From Owenia fusiformis (lineage: Eukaryota > Annelida > Polychaeta > Sabellida > Oweniidae), in the NCBI GenBank assembly GCA_903813345.2, contig CAIIXF020000001.1, positions 31,908,556-31,972,555 of the forward strand: a stretch of 64,000 nucleotides of DNA, read 5' to 3'. The notes beneath the pieces were generated by a model, which was given only the letters and a program-made list of their open reading frames with translations, made no database searches and was not told the DNA's origin. The first letter of the stretch is position 1, and each line of letters begins with the position of its first letter. The position numbers and the translations under genes are program-made. Below, in pieces: positions 38,501 to 56,775 of this stretch.

Positions 38501-39725
38501 ATCACTGACCATGTAGATCAGATAATTATGAGCATTTGTAGTAAGGGTTCCCCACTCTAAGGAGATACAGAATCATTTAATGTTTCCTTCTCATAAACAT
38601 ACATAATTTGGAATATATACAAACATACATACGTAGTTATGTTCAATACTTAAGAAGTGTGCGTTTTCTGTAATCAACACAAATTTTGCATTCTATTCAA
38701 AAGTATTGGTATTGCACAAATATGAGATAGGCCTAGTTTATTTTACCTGAGTTCAAGGATCCATAACCCCCAACTCTCCAAGATCTAGATGGCCTTACTT
38801 TAACGAACGTATTCCATATGAGAAATAAGCAAGAAATAGCGTTAAAATCACACAACGAAAGCATGGAATTGCATGACCATCTAGAGACTTAAAGGAGGGG
38901 TTTGCCCCTATATTTCCTGAACAAAATTCACTGCATTTGGAAGTAATAAGTTGTTCAAATGATTCATAGATTTTGTGGTACTTGAAATAGCTAGGAATTC
39001 TGAACAATATGTTCTTAAATGAATGAGCAAAGACTATTTGGATGGTTCCAAAAGTAAACATTTTCAAATACACAACCCTGTTTTAACATTTGATTTCATA
39101 ATAAACATGCAATTTAGACTAAGTATTACTCTAAATATAAACCAAATTAACCAATAGGAAGGCACAATATTTTAGTTTACATAAAGACACTTCACTACAG
39201 CTGTAACATGCGTTTAACGGAAGACATTATAAACGGGAAATAACATTTAGTTTTCAATAATCGAGAGGTTGATATAAATGAACTAAGGAAATGTTAAACT
39301 CAACATCATTTCAATTCCGGAATGGTTTTAAGACATACTGTATAATACTGCACATAATAGCAAACAGTCTAGTTGGTTATACTCATTATTTTACCCCTAA
39401 TAAGATCTTCAAAATTTCAGTTACAATTATTTAACAACTGCTGAACATAATGTCTATTGTGTATGTATGGGACTTTGGTGATACAAGCCAATGAGACAGT
39501 CATAATATTCCATATTGTGTAATATTATTTTCTAAATTAATAAAAAATGTACTTATTATTATTAATACATGCACAAGGTGAAAATCAATTATTTTCAAAA
39601 TGCTTCCAAAGGCCTGCTGTATGCCTCAGTACTGAAATTGTTCATTGTTTTCTACATGTACTTATTCCTTCTGACACATGTCCCAAACTTGACACTGACG
39701 CACTACTCGATGACTAAGCACCTGT
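35520..39725. other. Intergenic DNA between two convergent genes
   Basis: About 4 kb of AT-rich DNA without a supported coding region on either strand. The ORFs at 37581-37832 and 38795-39073 have no recognisable features. Part of it may be 3' untranslated sequence of the MNK gene if a distal polyadenylation site is used. Confidence 0.5.
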
Positions 39726-39730
39726 GATGC

Positions 39731-39736
39731 TTTATT
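39731..39736 (-). terminator. Possible polyadenylation signal of the MNK gene
   Basis: The plus strand reads tttatt, which is AATAAA on the minus strand, about 800 bases after the MNK stop. More distal minus-strand hexamers exist (for example 36896-36901), so the real site is not certain. Confidence 0.3.
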
Positions 39737-40536
39737 TGAATGACGGTTCACCTCAATAAAATTAAAAAGACCTCGTGAAGTCAATTAACTAAAACCCCAC
39801 AGGTGTTTTAAAATAAAAAATATGTTCTAGTTGTGTAAAAAATAAGCCCAATATAACTCGCTATCTTTAAATCATGTATGGTTGTCAGACTCCACAAAAG
39901 TTGCCTATTTGAAGATATTCTGAGCTTATTCTTTAAACTTTTTAATATGTGAAAATAAAAATAGGCAAAAATGTCCTCCTTTTTAAAAATATATAACATT
40001 TTGGAACATGGTACCACATTGTGGTACAATATATATATGGCATAACTAACATTGTACAGATATAGTTAACATATATGCATATATATCTTACAAACTGTTT
40101 CGTATTTTGGCATTGCCCTGACTGCTAGTACCCCTTATTGTTTTTAGTGTGTGTGACATTATCCATTATGGTTTCCATCTATTCACACATAACTGCTGCC
40201 TTCGTGACGGGGATATTTTGATTTCAGTTTCATTGCCTTGGCAGTTTTTGTGTTCCAACTGGTTTTCACTACCTAAGGCTATAACTTGAAAACGATAAAA
40301 ATATTTTTTATGTTTTAAAGTTTTTGAGATTTTTTTCTCTTAATGATGAGCAAATGATAATATGACACATCGTCCTCTCTGGATCGTCAAATAGTTCAGT
40401 TTCTCAATTCTGTACCTATGTACTGTCAAACTTTACAGATCACAGTCCTCAAATACTACACTGTCTCTTAGTAAGATGCAAAATAGAGTCAAATTTCTCA
40501 AGTTAGATGAAATACAGGTAATAACTGTTAAAAGAG

Positions 40537-45796
<5,260 letters not shown>

Positions 45797-45799
45797 CTG

Positions 45800-48700
45800 T
45801 AAAAGCAATTAGCTTACATGTTACTAATCAAGCACCTGACAAAAGATACATTCTGGTCTCAATCAGACAACCGCCTTGTGCAGTCACAAAAATATTGCTA
45901 TAGTGTACCATGTTTGCTTAACCTCAAGTTACCCTAGAACATGTCAGAAGCATGCAAATATGTTAAGCCATTTGTTATGCTGTTTTATAATGTTAAAAAC
46001 ATTAAAATTAGGGAAAGTTATGAAGCAAAAGCAACAATGTTGCATAAAGATTCAGTTTCTATATTTGAATGATTGTAACAAGCTCTCGTCATTTAAACTT
46101 AGTGACTCAACCAGATCACATTCAGACAATCAAGAGAGAAAACAATTTAACTACATGTGTACTGGCTAAATCCTGTTTGGCGGTTCATATCAAATAACTA
46201 CTTTTTGTTTCAAAGAACAGAGTGCTTTTTTAGGTCTATTGTTAGTTCTATATATTCATGAGAAAATACACGTTTTTACTTCCTGACTAGAATCTTACTT
46301 AAATGTTAACTTAGGTCTCATAAAACAAAATCTAACTTAGTCTAAGTTAGCTAAGGTTAAAATGATTCACATCTCACCTTCATCTGACTCTACTGGGAAA
46401 GCTTATCTTTTTGTAACTTGTGTTTGACTTGAGTTGAAGAAAAATATCATGACTAATTCCACATTACCATCCAGATGAATGATATATCGAATGATATAGA
46501 AACAATAACATCATAACACATAAAGGTAAAGAAACATCAACAAGTTAACACAAATTTAGCATGAATTCATCAATAAAACAATGTCCTATCTACATTTCCA
46601 AGCAAAACCATAGATTTCATCATATTTATAAAATCATCTTGCCAGCATTGGTTTCATCGTGTACATCCTGATTTCATCAACCAACTTGAACTTCCTGATT
46701 TTTCCAAATGTATCAATGAGGAAAGTTTTTGCTATCTAACAAGAATGGGTTTCCGCCTATCTCATACTTGTAATTTCTTGAAAGGTACATGCAGACTACA
46801 TGAACAAGTCAAGGATGTAGATTAGAGTCTGGCTCCTATAGCAGTCTAAAAGGAGGTTAATGGTCCTTTTTCCATATAGCTTTGAAATCTCGTTAAAGTC
46901 TTGTTTTTAATAAGATTTTAGGAGATATAACATTTTCTTCTATTTGATGGCATATTTGAATTTTGTGTGTAATTTTCTATCAAAACAACTTTCATTTGCA
47001 TCATTATTTACCTTGATTCAAATTCTGATGATTGTCTAGTTGTCTAAAAAAGGTCGGGCTAAATCCCCATTGACACAATGCTGAAAAACTTTAAAAGTTT
47101 ATTTACTCTTACAAGGATCATAATCTTAATGTGAAATCACAATCCACATGTCAATAAGATCATATAGTTATATTCCAATGGTGTTTTAAGTTGATCCAAA
47201 TGGAATTACTTCTTAAATTAAGAAATTAAGTGACTCTGGCAATACATTTACATGTTTTCTAGCTCTACCATAGCCCTACCAATACCCATGATGCTATCTA
47301 TTTTCCATTTATATGGAAAAGGGTCAACCAGAACTGCCAGTATTACAATGGTTCTTTAGTTAATTAGTCACAATATAAATATATGTATATTTGACTGATA
47401 CATACTTCCATAATAAAGAAATGCTGAAAGTTATGACAAATGAAAGAGGAGGACGGAGCAAACTAATTAACCTTGAAAGCCTTTCTTCAAAAATGCTGCA
47501 ATAAATAATATCTCTGCCTTCTTGACACCATTAATTATGTTATTTATATGCACCCACAGTTTGAGGAGGTGCAAAACAAATGATCATGTGCAGATCCAGT
47601 TTGGCTAAATATTCATTATGTATACGATTCCCCTGCTCCAGATGTTAACACTACATGGGTTGAAAGATCATCCAGGCCTCACATAAAATCAGCAAGTCTC
47701 TCCGTGATACCCCAAAATAGTAGATAGTACAAAAATCAGTGTTTAACTGTTAACCTAGATTCAGTGAGTACATGTACATTGAACATATCATGAACCTAAA
47801 TAATATGTCCTATGAATATTTTGTCTTTATGCCCTGTGAAACATGAATACTGTTTATGCCCTTACAAGATTGCAATATCAATGATCTGGATTAAATAATG
47901 TATTTATATATGTCTTTGCATTCCTATGTCTCATCTGATTTATTAAAATAGAAAATCACAATTTGAAAAACAAAGATAAATCAATATTTCTTTGTTGAAC
48001 TCTTCAAGACCTGATCTAGTTTTAATATTGGTGTAGAGATATAGGCAAGTCTGACATAGTTGCAATAAAATCAAGCCACGTGCCATCAAGCGTGCCACTA
48101 TTGATCACAATGATGAAAACAACTTCACAATTAGCAAGCTTATTCTAGTTTCCTGTATAACTGATGTTTCATTGCACATGGATTACTTCTGTCTGGCACG
48201 AGGGTGATGATTCCGATGTCAACTAAGTAATATATAGTTAATTTAGTCAGTAATATTGCTGGCATTTTTCTGACCTCATATCATCTAACAAGTTTCCCTA
48301 TTTACTTAGATTTCATCTTTCAATTTCACTCTTAAGGTTTATATCTAAGTAGGCGGTTGTAATATGGTGAAGGAATCGTAATACTGTATACTATACACTG
48401 TATTTAGTATTGAAACAGCAACTAAAATATTTGAAAGAGCCTCAATAGACCTAGAAAGGAGAATGGAGGGGCATCTACCAGTATATTTATCATTTTAACT
48501 TGAACTTCTAAAGAAATTTAGGACCGTAAAACTTTTAAGAAACTGGTTACAAATTATATTTTGATGATATGAGAAATCACAAGATGATCTTGTTTTTTTA
48601 TCTTATTTGTTTCTCTTCTAGAATTCTAGACTAAATCAGTAGACATTTTACATATCTGATAATTCATTATCAACAAAAACAAAATTATTGTTTTATTATA

Positions 48701-51700
48701 CAATGAACAACAATTACTGGAAGTAGTTCATATTGATCGATTGCTTTGAACTAGGCTAAGCTTTGTTATTGTTTACAGCAGAAAAATTCAAGTTCAAATA
48801 AAAATAACATAATCATCATTACTGGCCTAGTTTCAAGTAGTTGGACTATTAAATATCATTGAATTGCAGTAAAACATTAAGGTTATCTAATGTCAAGTAT
48901 TACTGATCAAAATAGAATATTTGTGGAGTGTCATTGTATCATTTTCTCTAATGACGTGGCATCATTCTACAGTCATTCATAAATTGTGGTGTCCAAAGTT
49001 CCAAAAACATGGTCTGATCAGATATTATGGCTCTTATCCAACTCTCAGGAGTCAATTACCTCTAGATTTATTGGGGACTATATGCTAACTGAAAAGAAGC
49101 CGCCTGACTATAACTGAAATCAAACCTGAAACTGATAATTTTATAACCATCTGAAATGAAACTAAAAGAAAATTGTCAGAACAGAGAGCTAAATTCACAG
49201 CATGCAATCGTAGAATCGCCCCATTATATATAGTTCTTCTGGTTTAAATGCCCAGTTTACTAATACTGCATCTTATAAATACAATACTTCTGGTAAAGTC
49301 CCTAAGCAAAGTTACCTAGATAAAAGCCTAAGAATCATGAAGAATATAATGATCATGTATAACCTTCAGCATACTTGTTTGCAAACATTCTACTATCAGT
49401 GAACCCATGACGAAAACATCAGACCACTATTGACATCACTCTATTTATATGCCACATAGAACTTAGTTATTAACACTAAACACTAAAAACATGTTATCTA
49501 TTAACCAGCAAAAGATTTTCTGGAATTCTGAATTGTTGATCAACATTATGTTATGATGATGTAGTAAAATGGCAAAATCATTAAAACAACAATAACTGGA
49601 ATATAAACATTGTAATAATATTGGTTTTGTAATCAAACAAATCAAACCTAATAACAAGAACATGGATTAGATCATAATAACTAATCAAACATTGTTTTTA
49701 CAAAACTTTAGTTTTAAATAGATTAAAATGTTTTACACGACACCTGCACTTGGTTCCCCTTGACAAAGCACAATTAAAAACACCATGAAAATATATAGAG
49801 TAAAATGAAACATCTGCCTTTCCTGTGAACTTAAACGTAAAAAATGAAATGACACCCCTTGTGTTTTGTGATTGCGGTATCTAAAGATAACTGTTACCTG
49901 TTCTAAAAGCATCCAGGGGCCTCTACTGTTACATTCCTCAACAGGATGAAGAATACAAATTACTCCCATAACTATGTTATTGTTGTTCCAAACTAATCGA
50001 TACAAGATTTAGCACTGTTCTCAATGTAGCCTTATTGTTATCACTGTCAAGTCCAGGATCATATGATTGTATGTAGCAACAGTTCACACTATTTATATCT
50101 GTCGGTTTCATTGATCAATTAAATAAATCAGATACTTTGATGAACTAATTAGATTATCTGATTATAATATGTATTGATCACACATTTTTGGCTTCAGGTT
50201 GACAATACATTATTTTAATAAAAAGGACAAAATGAAACCACAGAAACTAGGTGGTGAGCTTCAAATCGAATAAGATTGTAAATCTATGGTATATTCATCT
50301 TTACAAACTCTATTAATTAATACATGATCAAGTACTGTCTATGTTATTAAGGGTGATTTAGGATGACATCCAAACTGGTAACTGACAAGGTTTTTCTCTG
50401 AACTTCAGCTAGGTTAAATTAGACTTTAGCTAAATTACTTCTTTGCATATACAGTTTAGATATGACCTGCTAGCCATAATGCATGATATTTCAAATATCC
50501 AACCAGCTTTCAAATGGTTGAATTCTTAACTGATGCCCTGTTGCTTACTTGCTGGGGATAGCATTGCTAGAGTTGGTCATTTAGAGGCCAATAAAACAGA
50601 GGTTTGTGTAACAATTATAACTGACAAACACAAAAATACATGTATTGTGCTTTGTCTTCTTACTATTCTCAAGGACAATAAGAATAACATTGACAGATTG
50701 ATAAATATTACTCCTGCAAGTTGTGTCTACATCTTGAGGGGAATCTAGAGACATGCGTACTAATATATTATTGAGAAGATATACTTTTACAAATGTCAAG
50801 ACTTAGCCCTACAGTCAGACCCAAGCTAATTGGTAACAGTATCTAACTAGGATATAGAGGCATCCTACTTAGACTAAACTAACTATTTTCCATTCCTACA
50901 TACTTTGCTAAATATAAATTATTCACTGCATATTTTCTCATAAATCTGAACAGAATTGTTATATGAATGTTTATCTTGTTAGGAATATTTTGTTTGATTA
51001 AATGTTCAATTCACTGATATGGATTTGTTTTTCTCTCACCTGTTACCCTTTGTGCTTTTTTGGAACATACCAAGTCATGTTCTGATTTTGTATAATTGGG
51101 TACCATCTAAAAATGAGAAGGCACAAAAGTGAAGATTAGCCCGTTTTTCTCTTTGTTATTGTTGCTTCCATATATATTATGATAATCAGGTGAGATCAGA
51201 AAGAGCACATGACCACTGCAGACATAGCATCATCACTAGACTATTCCTGGACCATCCAGAACATTCTACCTTACATCATTGCCTACCCCTAGCAGATAAT
51301 TCAGTCTGGTAACTCAAGCCTGGTGCAATATACAAACCCATAATACCCTTGTCATAGTTGGCAGGTTTTACTCTCTTCAACTGTCAAGTCAGCAAAAGAT
51401 GATGAATCATAACAAAACAATGCAATAAAACTCATAAGAAAACTCTAACATGAAAAAGTTTACATACCTCAGTTATTTCTAAAAATCCGACCATTATGTC
51501 ACACTGTCTGATGTTATCAACTCTCTTTCAATCCTTTCATTCAGGCTCAGGAATTGTACTAAAACCTGTCCTATATCGTCCAAGACGTCCTATGACGCTA
51601 ACATTCAACTGCCAACTAGCCAAGGCTGATGCAAGCAAAGGCCAACACAGTACATACGTATACAACATCCTATTCATGAACAGCTGCACTTGGATTGGAT

Positions 51701-52640
51701 CACATTCAAATCATTTCACCTTTGGTAACATGCAATGTTTAGATTCAACCTTTTGGACTAGATTTCCACAAAAAGTATTTCACTAATTATTTAAACACCT
51801 TTTATTTACTCATCACTGGAATATTTTCCAAGCCATGAATTTTTCTTCAGCTATTTGTTTCAAATTATAATAATTTGGATTTTTATGTTGCATTTCAATA
51901 AGAGTGAGTGTTTACAAACAATCCAAATCTTATTGATTACATTTGACTCAGTGAATTGCAGGCTTTTCATTGGTTTATTTCTGTGGGCTGACAGGTGTTA
52001 TATGAAATACACATTAAGGGCCCCCTAATAAAATATTGTTATAAAGATAATGGATATGACTAAAAGAAACCGTCATACCCAAGTCCTAACATATACAGCT
52101 TAAACTGGCCTGGTGAACTGTATTTTGAGGCCAAAGAGACTAAATTACGTGGAACTTACTTTCATGATGAAGTAAATTCCCATTTGTGTTTACTTGTACT
52201 TCCCTTTGTATACTGTAATAAGTATTACACAGGCACATAGAATTTTCTTAGAACATTTCACCATCGTAATATAAGGCCATAGTATTAGCCAAACCCTGAA
52301 ACCAAATTTTTGAAGATTATTTAGAAGGAAGTATTCAAAATAATCAAATGAAGCAATCCAATTGCTCACTTGATAATTTACCTTATGAGTGAAATTATAA
52401 CAGATTTATCAAATAATTCACAATTGTTAAGTAGGTTAAAATGCTACTGTATCTCATTTGGTATAATTATTGATATATGATGCAATCAAATTGAAATAAA
52501 AAACACCTCTAGTTGAAAGCCCATGGTTGCATGAGTATCTGTCCCTCCCTAATATATTTCACAATGTAGGCTCCAGAGGATTGATGCAACTTTTAAGTTT
52601 GTGTAATAGCATGAAGTCCTTGATTTCAGTCTCTCCCCCT
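45800..52640. other. Upstream MNK intron(s) or intergenic DNA, no supported coding region
   Basis: AT-rich, with scattered chance ORFs. A small minus-strand ATG segment at 49898-49912 (MLLEQ then gtaaca) would splice in phase 0 to MNK exon A, but it is too short to trust. No tRNA or other RNA gene was recognised. Confidence 0.45.
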
Positions 52641-52663
52641 GCCCCTCCGCCTCCCGAGTAACT

Positions 52664-52790
52664 CTACCCTTTGCATTCATTCAACTTTGCTTCTCAAAAG
52701 AGAGCTTCATCTTCACTCTTTCAATTTTCAAAAAATTCTGAACTCACCGTGCTAATAAGGACGACGGTCATTTTCTCTGATGTAATAGCA
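52664..52790 (-). repeat. Promoter-like cassette, copy 1
   Basis: The minus strand reads atcagagaaaatgacc, then gaaagagtgaagatgaagct, ctcttttgagaagc and gaatgcaaagggtag. This is the same order as copies 2 and 3, but the TATA box is degraded here. A minus-strand CCAAT box lies upstream near 52835. An ATG at 52771 followed by eight codons and gtgagt could be read as a first exon of the MNK gene, but the ATG falls inside the repeat. Confidence 0.6.
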
Positions 52791-52946
52791 TACTTATTGA
52801 GCATGCATTTAGCACGGGTTCCTTCCAGCTCACTGATTGGTTGAGAATATGTCAGTGCGGTAGGTAGGAAATGATTTATGACCCGAGCCGTCATGGGCAT
52901 CAGTTATGGGGATAGGGCTGCTAAACCATAACAAGGCATTAGCATG

Positions 52947-53661
52947 ACAAAATGTCACCACCTTGTTGCTCACAATATTATTCAATCTTTTGTCAGATTT
53001 GAATTTCTGAGAACTTGTAGATGATTTTGAAAAAATAAATTTGTCAATTTGAAGCAAGTTGAAAAAATAACTTTTTTTGTCCATGAGAAGGTCATTGAAG
53101 GTGAAATCTTTTTTGACCTTGAGAATGTCATTGAAGGTCAAATCTAAAGTCAGATTTGAACTGTTGAGAACTGTTGAGAAAAATACCCTTTTGACCTTTT
53201 TTTGAGCTTGAGAAGGTAAGTGAAGGTCAAATCAAAAGTCAGATTTGAACTTCTGATAACTTGTAGATGATTTTGAAAAAAAATTGGTCAATTTGAAGCA
53301 AGATGAAAAGGGACCTTTTTGACCTTGAGAATGTCATTGAAGGTCAAATCTATAGTCAGATTTGAACTTCTGATAACTTGTGGATGGTTTTGAAAAAAAA
53401 ATTGGTCAATTTGAAGGAATTGAAAAAATACCTTTTGACCTATATTTGACCATTGAAGGTCAAATCTTGAATATAAAGTCAGATTTGAACTTCTAAAATC
53501 ATGTAGAAGATTTTGAAAAATTGAAGTCAGTCTAAACAGTATTTGTTAAGTTATTGGAAGTTGTAAGAATTCGTAAGACGCCGTTCGCCAACTACCAACC
53601 GACGTAAAAAAAGAAAGAATGAAAACCATAACAATATGTCACCACTTTTTGGTGGTGACAT
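52947..53661. repeat. Irregular tandem repeat bounded by gtcaccac motifs
   Basis: Five diverged units occur at irregular spacing (about 90-160 bp). Each contains agtcagatttgaacttctga or a variant, gatgattttgaaaaa, and gaccttgagaatgtcattga. The block opens with aaaatgtcaccacc and closes with gtcaccactttttggtggtg. The closing part is related to the repeat at 30279. Non-coding. Confidence 0.7.
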
Positions 53662-53672
53662 AATAAATTCGA

Positions 53673-54363
53673 TACTAGGCAGAGGGTAGTTTATAACTAG
53701 ACTCTGCGTGCAGGGTAGAGTAACTCACTCTTTTCTGATGACGTAGATAGAGGACAAAACCGCAAGAGGACCTTTATTATTACATTATCTAATTGAACTA
53801 ACAATACATCAATCAGAGAGAAAAATCCCCCAAAATAAAGCTAACAGGTGTAAGGTCTGATGTAAGCCTAATCAAGGTGGTGTACATAACTTACAGTTAC
53901 ATCAATATAAAACACAACACCATAATCTTACATCACAAATACTCCAATTAGCGATAAGACTTCAAGTGGTAATTTACATAAATATCTCCCATGATGCATC
54001 GCTTTGGAAGGAACAAATTTTACTTGGCCCGCCGAATGAGTTGATTACTACAGGTGACAACAAATGTTTCAATTATCCAAAAACCCTAGAAGTTAAAACC
54101 CTTGAAGATACATTGCAGAGAGATTCAATCCAAAAAAGTTATTTTAAATGTTACTATTTGAATGTGGTTTGAATATTAGTTCCAGGGTTGCAAATTTCTA
54201 ATAGGTTTCATGCAGAAATGAATCATACTACAAAAGGTAATTAAGAACAATTAATTATCACCAGATAATGACGTCAGCATTTCACATTTTTGCCCATTTA
54301 TTGGCAGCTAGCAGGATAAGTACCCTGCGTGCAGAGTCTAGTTAAACTACACTCTGCCTAGTA
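53673..54363. mobile_element. Inverted-repeat DNA element flanked by TA
   Basis: The left arm at 53673-53717 and the right arm at 54321-54363 are inverse copies beginning ctaggcagag and containing ctagactctgc. TA sits outside both ends, as expected for a Tc1/mariner-type target site. The interior (about 600 bp) has no convincing transposase, so this would be a non-autonomous element. Arms differ by a few bases and one small gap. Confidence 0.6.
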
Positions 54364-54522
54364 GAGACAATATTACAGTTTAGTACCCCCGTCCCCACGA
54401 CGGGTACCGGTGACAGTTTGAGTAATAAATCACTTCTGTCCTATGCGCTGACCTTTCTTCCACCATTCAGCGAGCTTGAAGAAACACACGCCAAATACAT
54501 TCTAATTAAATATGAGCATGTC

Positions 54523-54698
54523 ATTGGTCAATTCTGGGCTCAACGATGACGTCAGAAGGAATGACCATATATAGAACGTCGGTCAAATTTGGCCGACGAA
54601 CACTGATTGGCGCGGTGACTTCACAGGTTTATTTTAGTTTGAAAGAGTGAAGACGAAGCTCTCTTTTAAGAAGTGAAGTCAAACGAATGCAAAGGGTA
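54523..54698 (+). promoter_or_regulatory. Promoter-like cassette, copy 2, with CCAAT, CRE and TATA boxes
   Basis: In order on the plus strand: attgg (54523), a perfect CRE tgacgtca (54547-54554), tatata (54568-54573), then gaaagagtgaagacgaagct, ctcttttaagaagtgaagtc and gaatgcaaagggtac. The spacing suits an RNA polymerase II core promoter. The same order recurs at 57751-57869 and, inverted, at 52664-52790, so it is probably part of a mobile element (possibly an LTR-type promoter). No ORF follows it. Confidence 0.5.
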
Positions 54699-55016
54699 CA
54701 GGATAAGTGATAAGTCAAGCTAAGTACATAAGCAACAACAGGTGTCTATTTACTCAGGTACAGTAGACCTATACATGTGCCCTGAATGTCAGAAACTTAA
54801 TGAGATGAACCTCTCTTTTAAATAAGCAAAATGATCATTCTGATATTCATAGCATCTTTCTGTTTCACCTAAAACATCTCAAGGCTGAGAAGAAATGTCA
54901 TGGTTTATCATGATGCAAAATGATTGGAAAAGGAATAACATATGTGAACATCTCTCTTTTCAATAAATATGACAAAATGTAGACTTTCTGTAGTCTTTTT
55001 TTTAATATATGATTGA

Positions 55017-55555
55017 CACTGCTACCCACCTAATTACACAGACGTATCGTCGGTGTATCATGGCGGAACTTCCTCCGGGACTAGGTTTTGGTAAGATTTT
55101 TTTATTTCCCGATTTACACCTACTTATAAGTCACGTTGTGGATAATAATTTGGCTCGAAGTTAAGGAAGATAGTCTAGTTTGAGAATGTGTCGATGGTTT
55201 TAGGTTTTATATGTTAACAAAGACACAATTCACGTATTTAGTCCCTCGCTTTTCTTACACTGACGATCGGCATTAATATTGCCAATATTACACTGATATT
55301 GGTCGTTCGTCAGAAAAAGAAAAGCGAGGGACTAAATACGTGAATTGTGTCTTTGTTAACATATAAAACCTAAAACCATCGACACATTCTCAAACTAGAC
55401 TATCTTCCTTAACTTCGAGCCAAATTATTATCCACAACGTGACTTATAAGTAGGTGTAAATCGGGAAATAAAAAATCTTACCGAAACCTAGTCCCGGAGG
55501 AAGTTCCGCCATGATACACCGACGATACGTCTGTGTAATTAGGTGGGTAGCAGTG
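55017..55555. mobile_element. Near-perfect 539-bp palindrome with a possible first exon in each arm
   Basis: The left arm (about 55017-55255) and right arm (about 55317-55555) are inverse copies with one substitution and one single-base gap seen; the spacer is about 60 bp. Attga stands outside both ends (55012-55016 and 55556-55560), a possible 5-bp target duplication. Each arm contains an ATG opening MAELPPGLGF followed by a gtaag donor-like site (plus strand 55060-55090, and its inverse at about 55482-55512). The near identity implies a young insertion or ongoing arm correction. Confidence 0.8.
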
Positions 55556-55964
55556 ATTGACCTACGGAACAATTCTAATCCAGTTCAGTAAGTGCTCACT
55601 TAGACAAGGTTTACTGTATAGTGTTGTACTTTTACTTTGTGGGTGTTGGAGCTAGAGCTGCTAACATTGATTTATGAACCCTATGGCCATAAAAGTGATA
55701 GAATAACATGTTCATATTGAACATAGACAAGACATACAGTGGCGTAGCGTCGTTTACGCAAAGTACGCAAATGCGTCCACTGGAACAATCCAATGTTTAT
55801 CTGAATATTTGGAAATTCTAAATTTCTCAAGTTTTAATAAGCAAAGCCATTGTTCAACCTTATCATTTCGTATCTTTGAACAGGGTTCAACCATAGAAAT
55901 TAGGTGTTTATTTTAGTCCCGACATGTCATTAATGATTCTTTCAAATTATACTCTCATAATTTC

Positions 55965-56159
55965 GTGAATACCTGTGTTGCAGAACGCAGCTTTTCTGCT
56001 TTGAAACGCATAAAAACATACCTTAGGTCAACAATGGCGGAACAACGCCTTAGTAGCCTTGCATTACTGAATATACACAGGGACCGTCAAATTGACCTGG
56101 ACAATGTTGTTGACACTTTTGCGGAAAGAAAAAACAGGAGAATAAGTTTCATTCTGTAA
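55965..56159 (+). pseudogene. hAT transposase C-terminal dimerisation fragment
   Basis: About 64 codons ending in a stop: CVAERSFSALKRIKTYLRST, then RLSSLALLNIHRD, and RKNRRISFIL at the end. AERSFS..KRIK..LRS and LALL.IHRD are the signature of the hAT C-terminal (dimerisation) domain, of the kind also found in zinc-finger MYM-type domesticated proteins. The catalytic and zinc-finger parts are missing, so it cannot act on its own. The upstream ATG is probably not a true start. Confidence 0.85.
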
Positions 56160-56635
56160 AACTGAACTTGGGCCCTTTGTCCTTTTGATATGAGACTGCT
56201 GTAATTGAGTATATATATATATTTATCCCATACTTGGACGTGTTACGGGTACATAAAGCCGGTTTGTAAAAACTTATATTTTCATCAGCGGGCAGATATA
56301 GCTTTACATCCCGCTCCGAGCGGGCAGATATAGTATATCTGCCTGCTACGTCATAATCAGATAATCGCTGTTCCCGTATTGGTCCTTTTTTGTAACGTTC
56401 GCATACTGTAAACGACAATGGAGAAAAACGCAGACAATCGCGATCTGTTATATGCTTTGAAGAAGGGAAGGAGCAGTATGCCCCGTTAATAATCAAAGAT
56501 TTGAACAGGAAAATCCGGCTACGGACAAAAATACAAAACTGGACATGAATATTTTAAAATAATTCCACGGTTTGTTGCTAAGTTTCTGAACTTTGGCCAA
56601 TTGAACAATGTGATTGGAATGGGATAAACAGATCA

Positions 56636-56775
56636 TCCTATAGTCGGTTCAGGATACTTGGATTATCCCTTGGCCAATATAATATATCTTTCCTCGGGAC
56701 CTACGGCCCTCGGGCAGATATATTATATTGGCCTCGGGATAATCCCAATATCCTGAACCTCATATAGGATAATCT
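56636..56775. repeat. Imperfect hairpin inside the hAT element
   Basis: Ttcaggatacttggattatc and ggccaatataatatatct on the left are matched inversely by agatatattatattggcc and ggataatcccaatatcctga on the right, around a cctcggg-rich loop. A related gggcagatata motif recurs at about 56289-56340. Probably a nested miniature element. Confidence 0.65.

Noticed and set aside
49733-50005. Minus-strand ORF MYRLVWNNNN ...
   Set aside because: No domain; it contains a donor-like gtaaca that could serve a five-codon exon, but this is too weak to call.
56149-56496. Minus-strand 115-codon ORF inside the hAT element
   Set aside because: It overlaps the hAT fragment and hairpin DNA and has no recognisable protein features.
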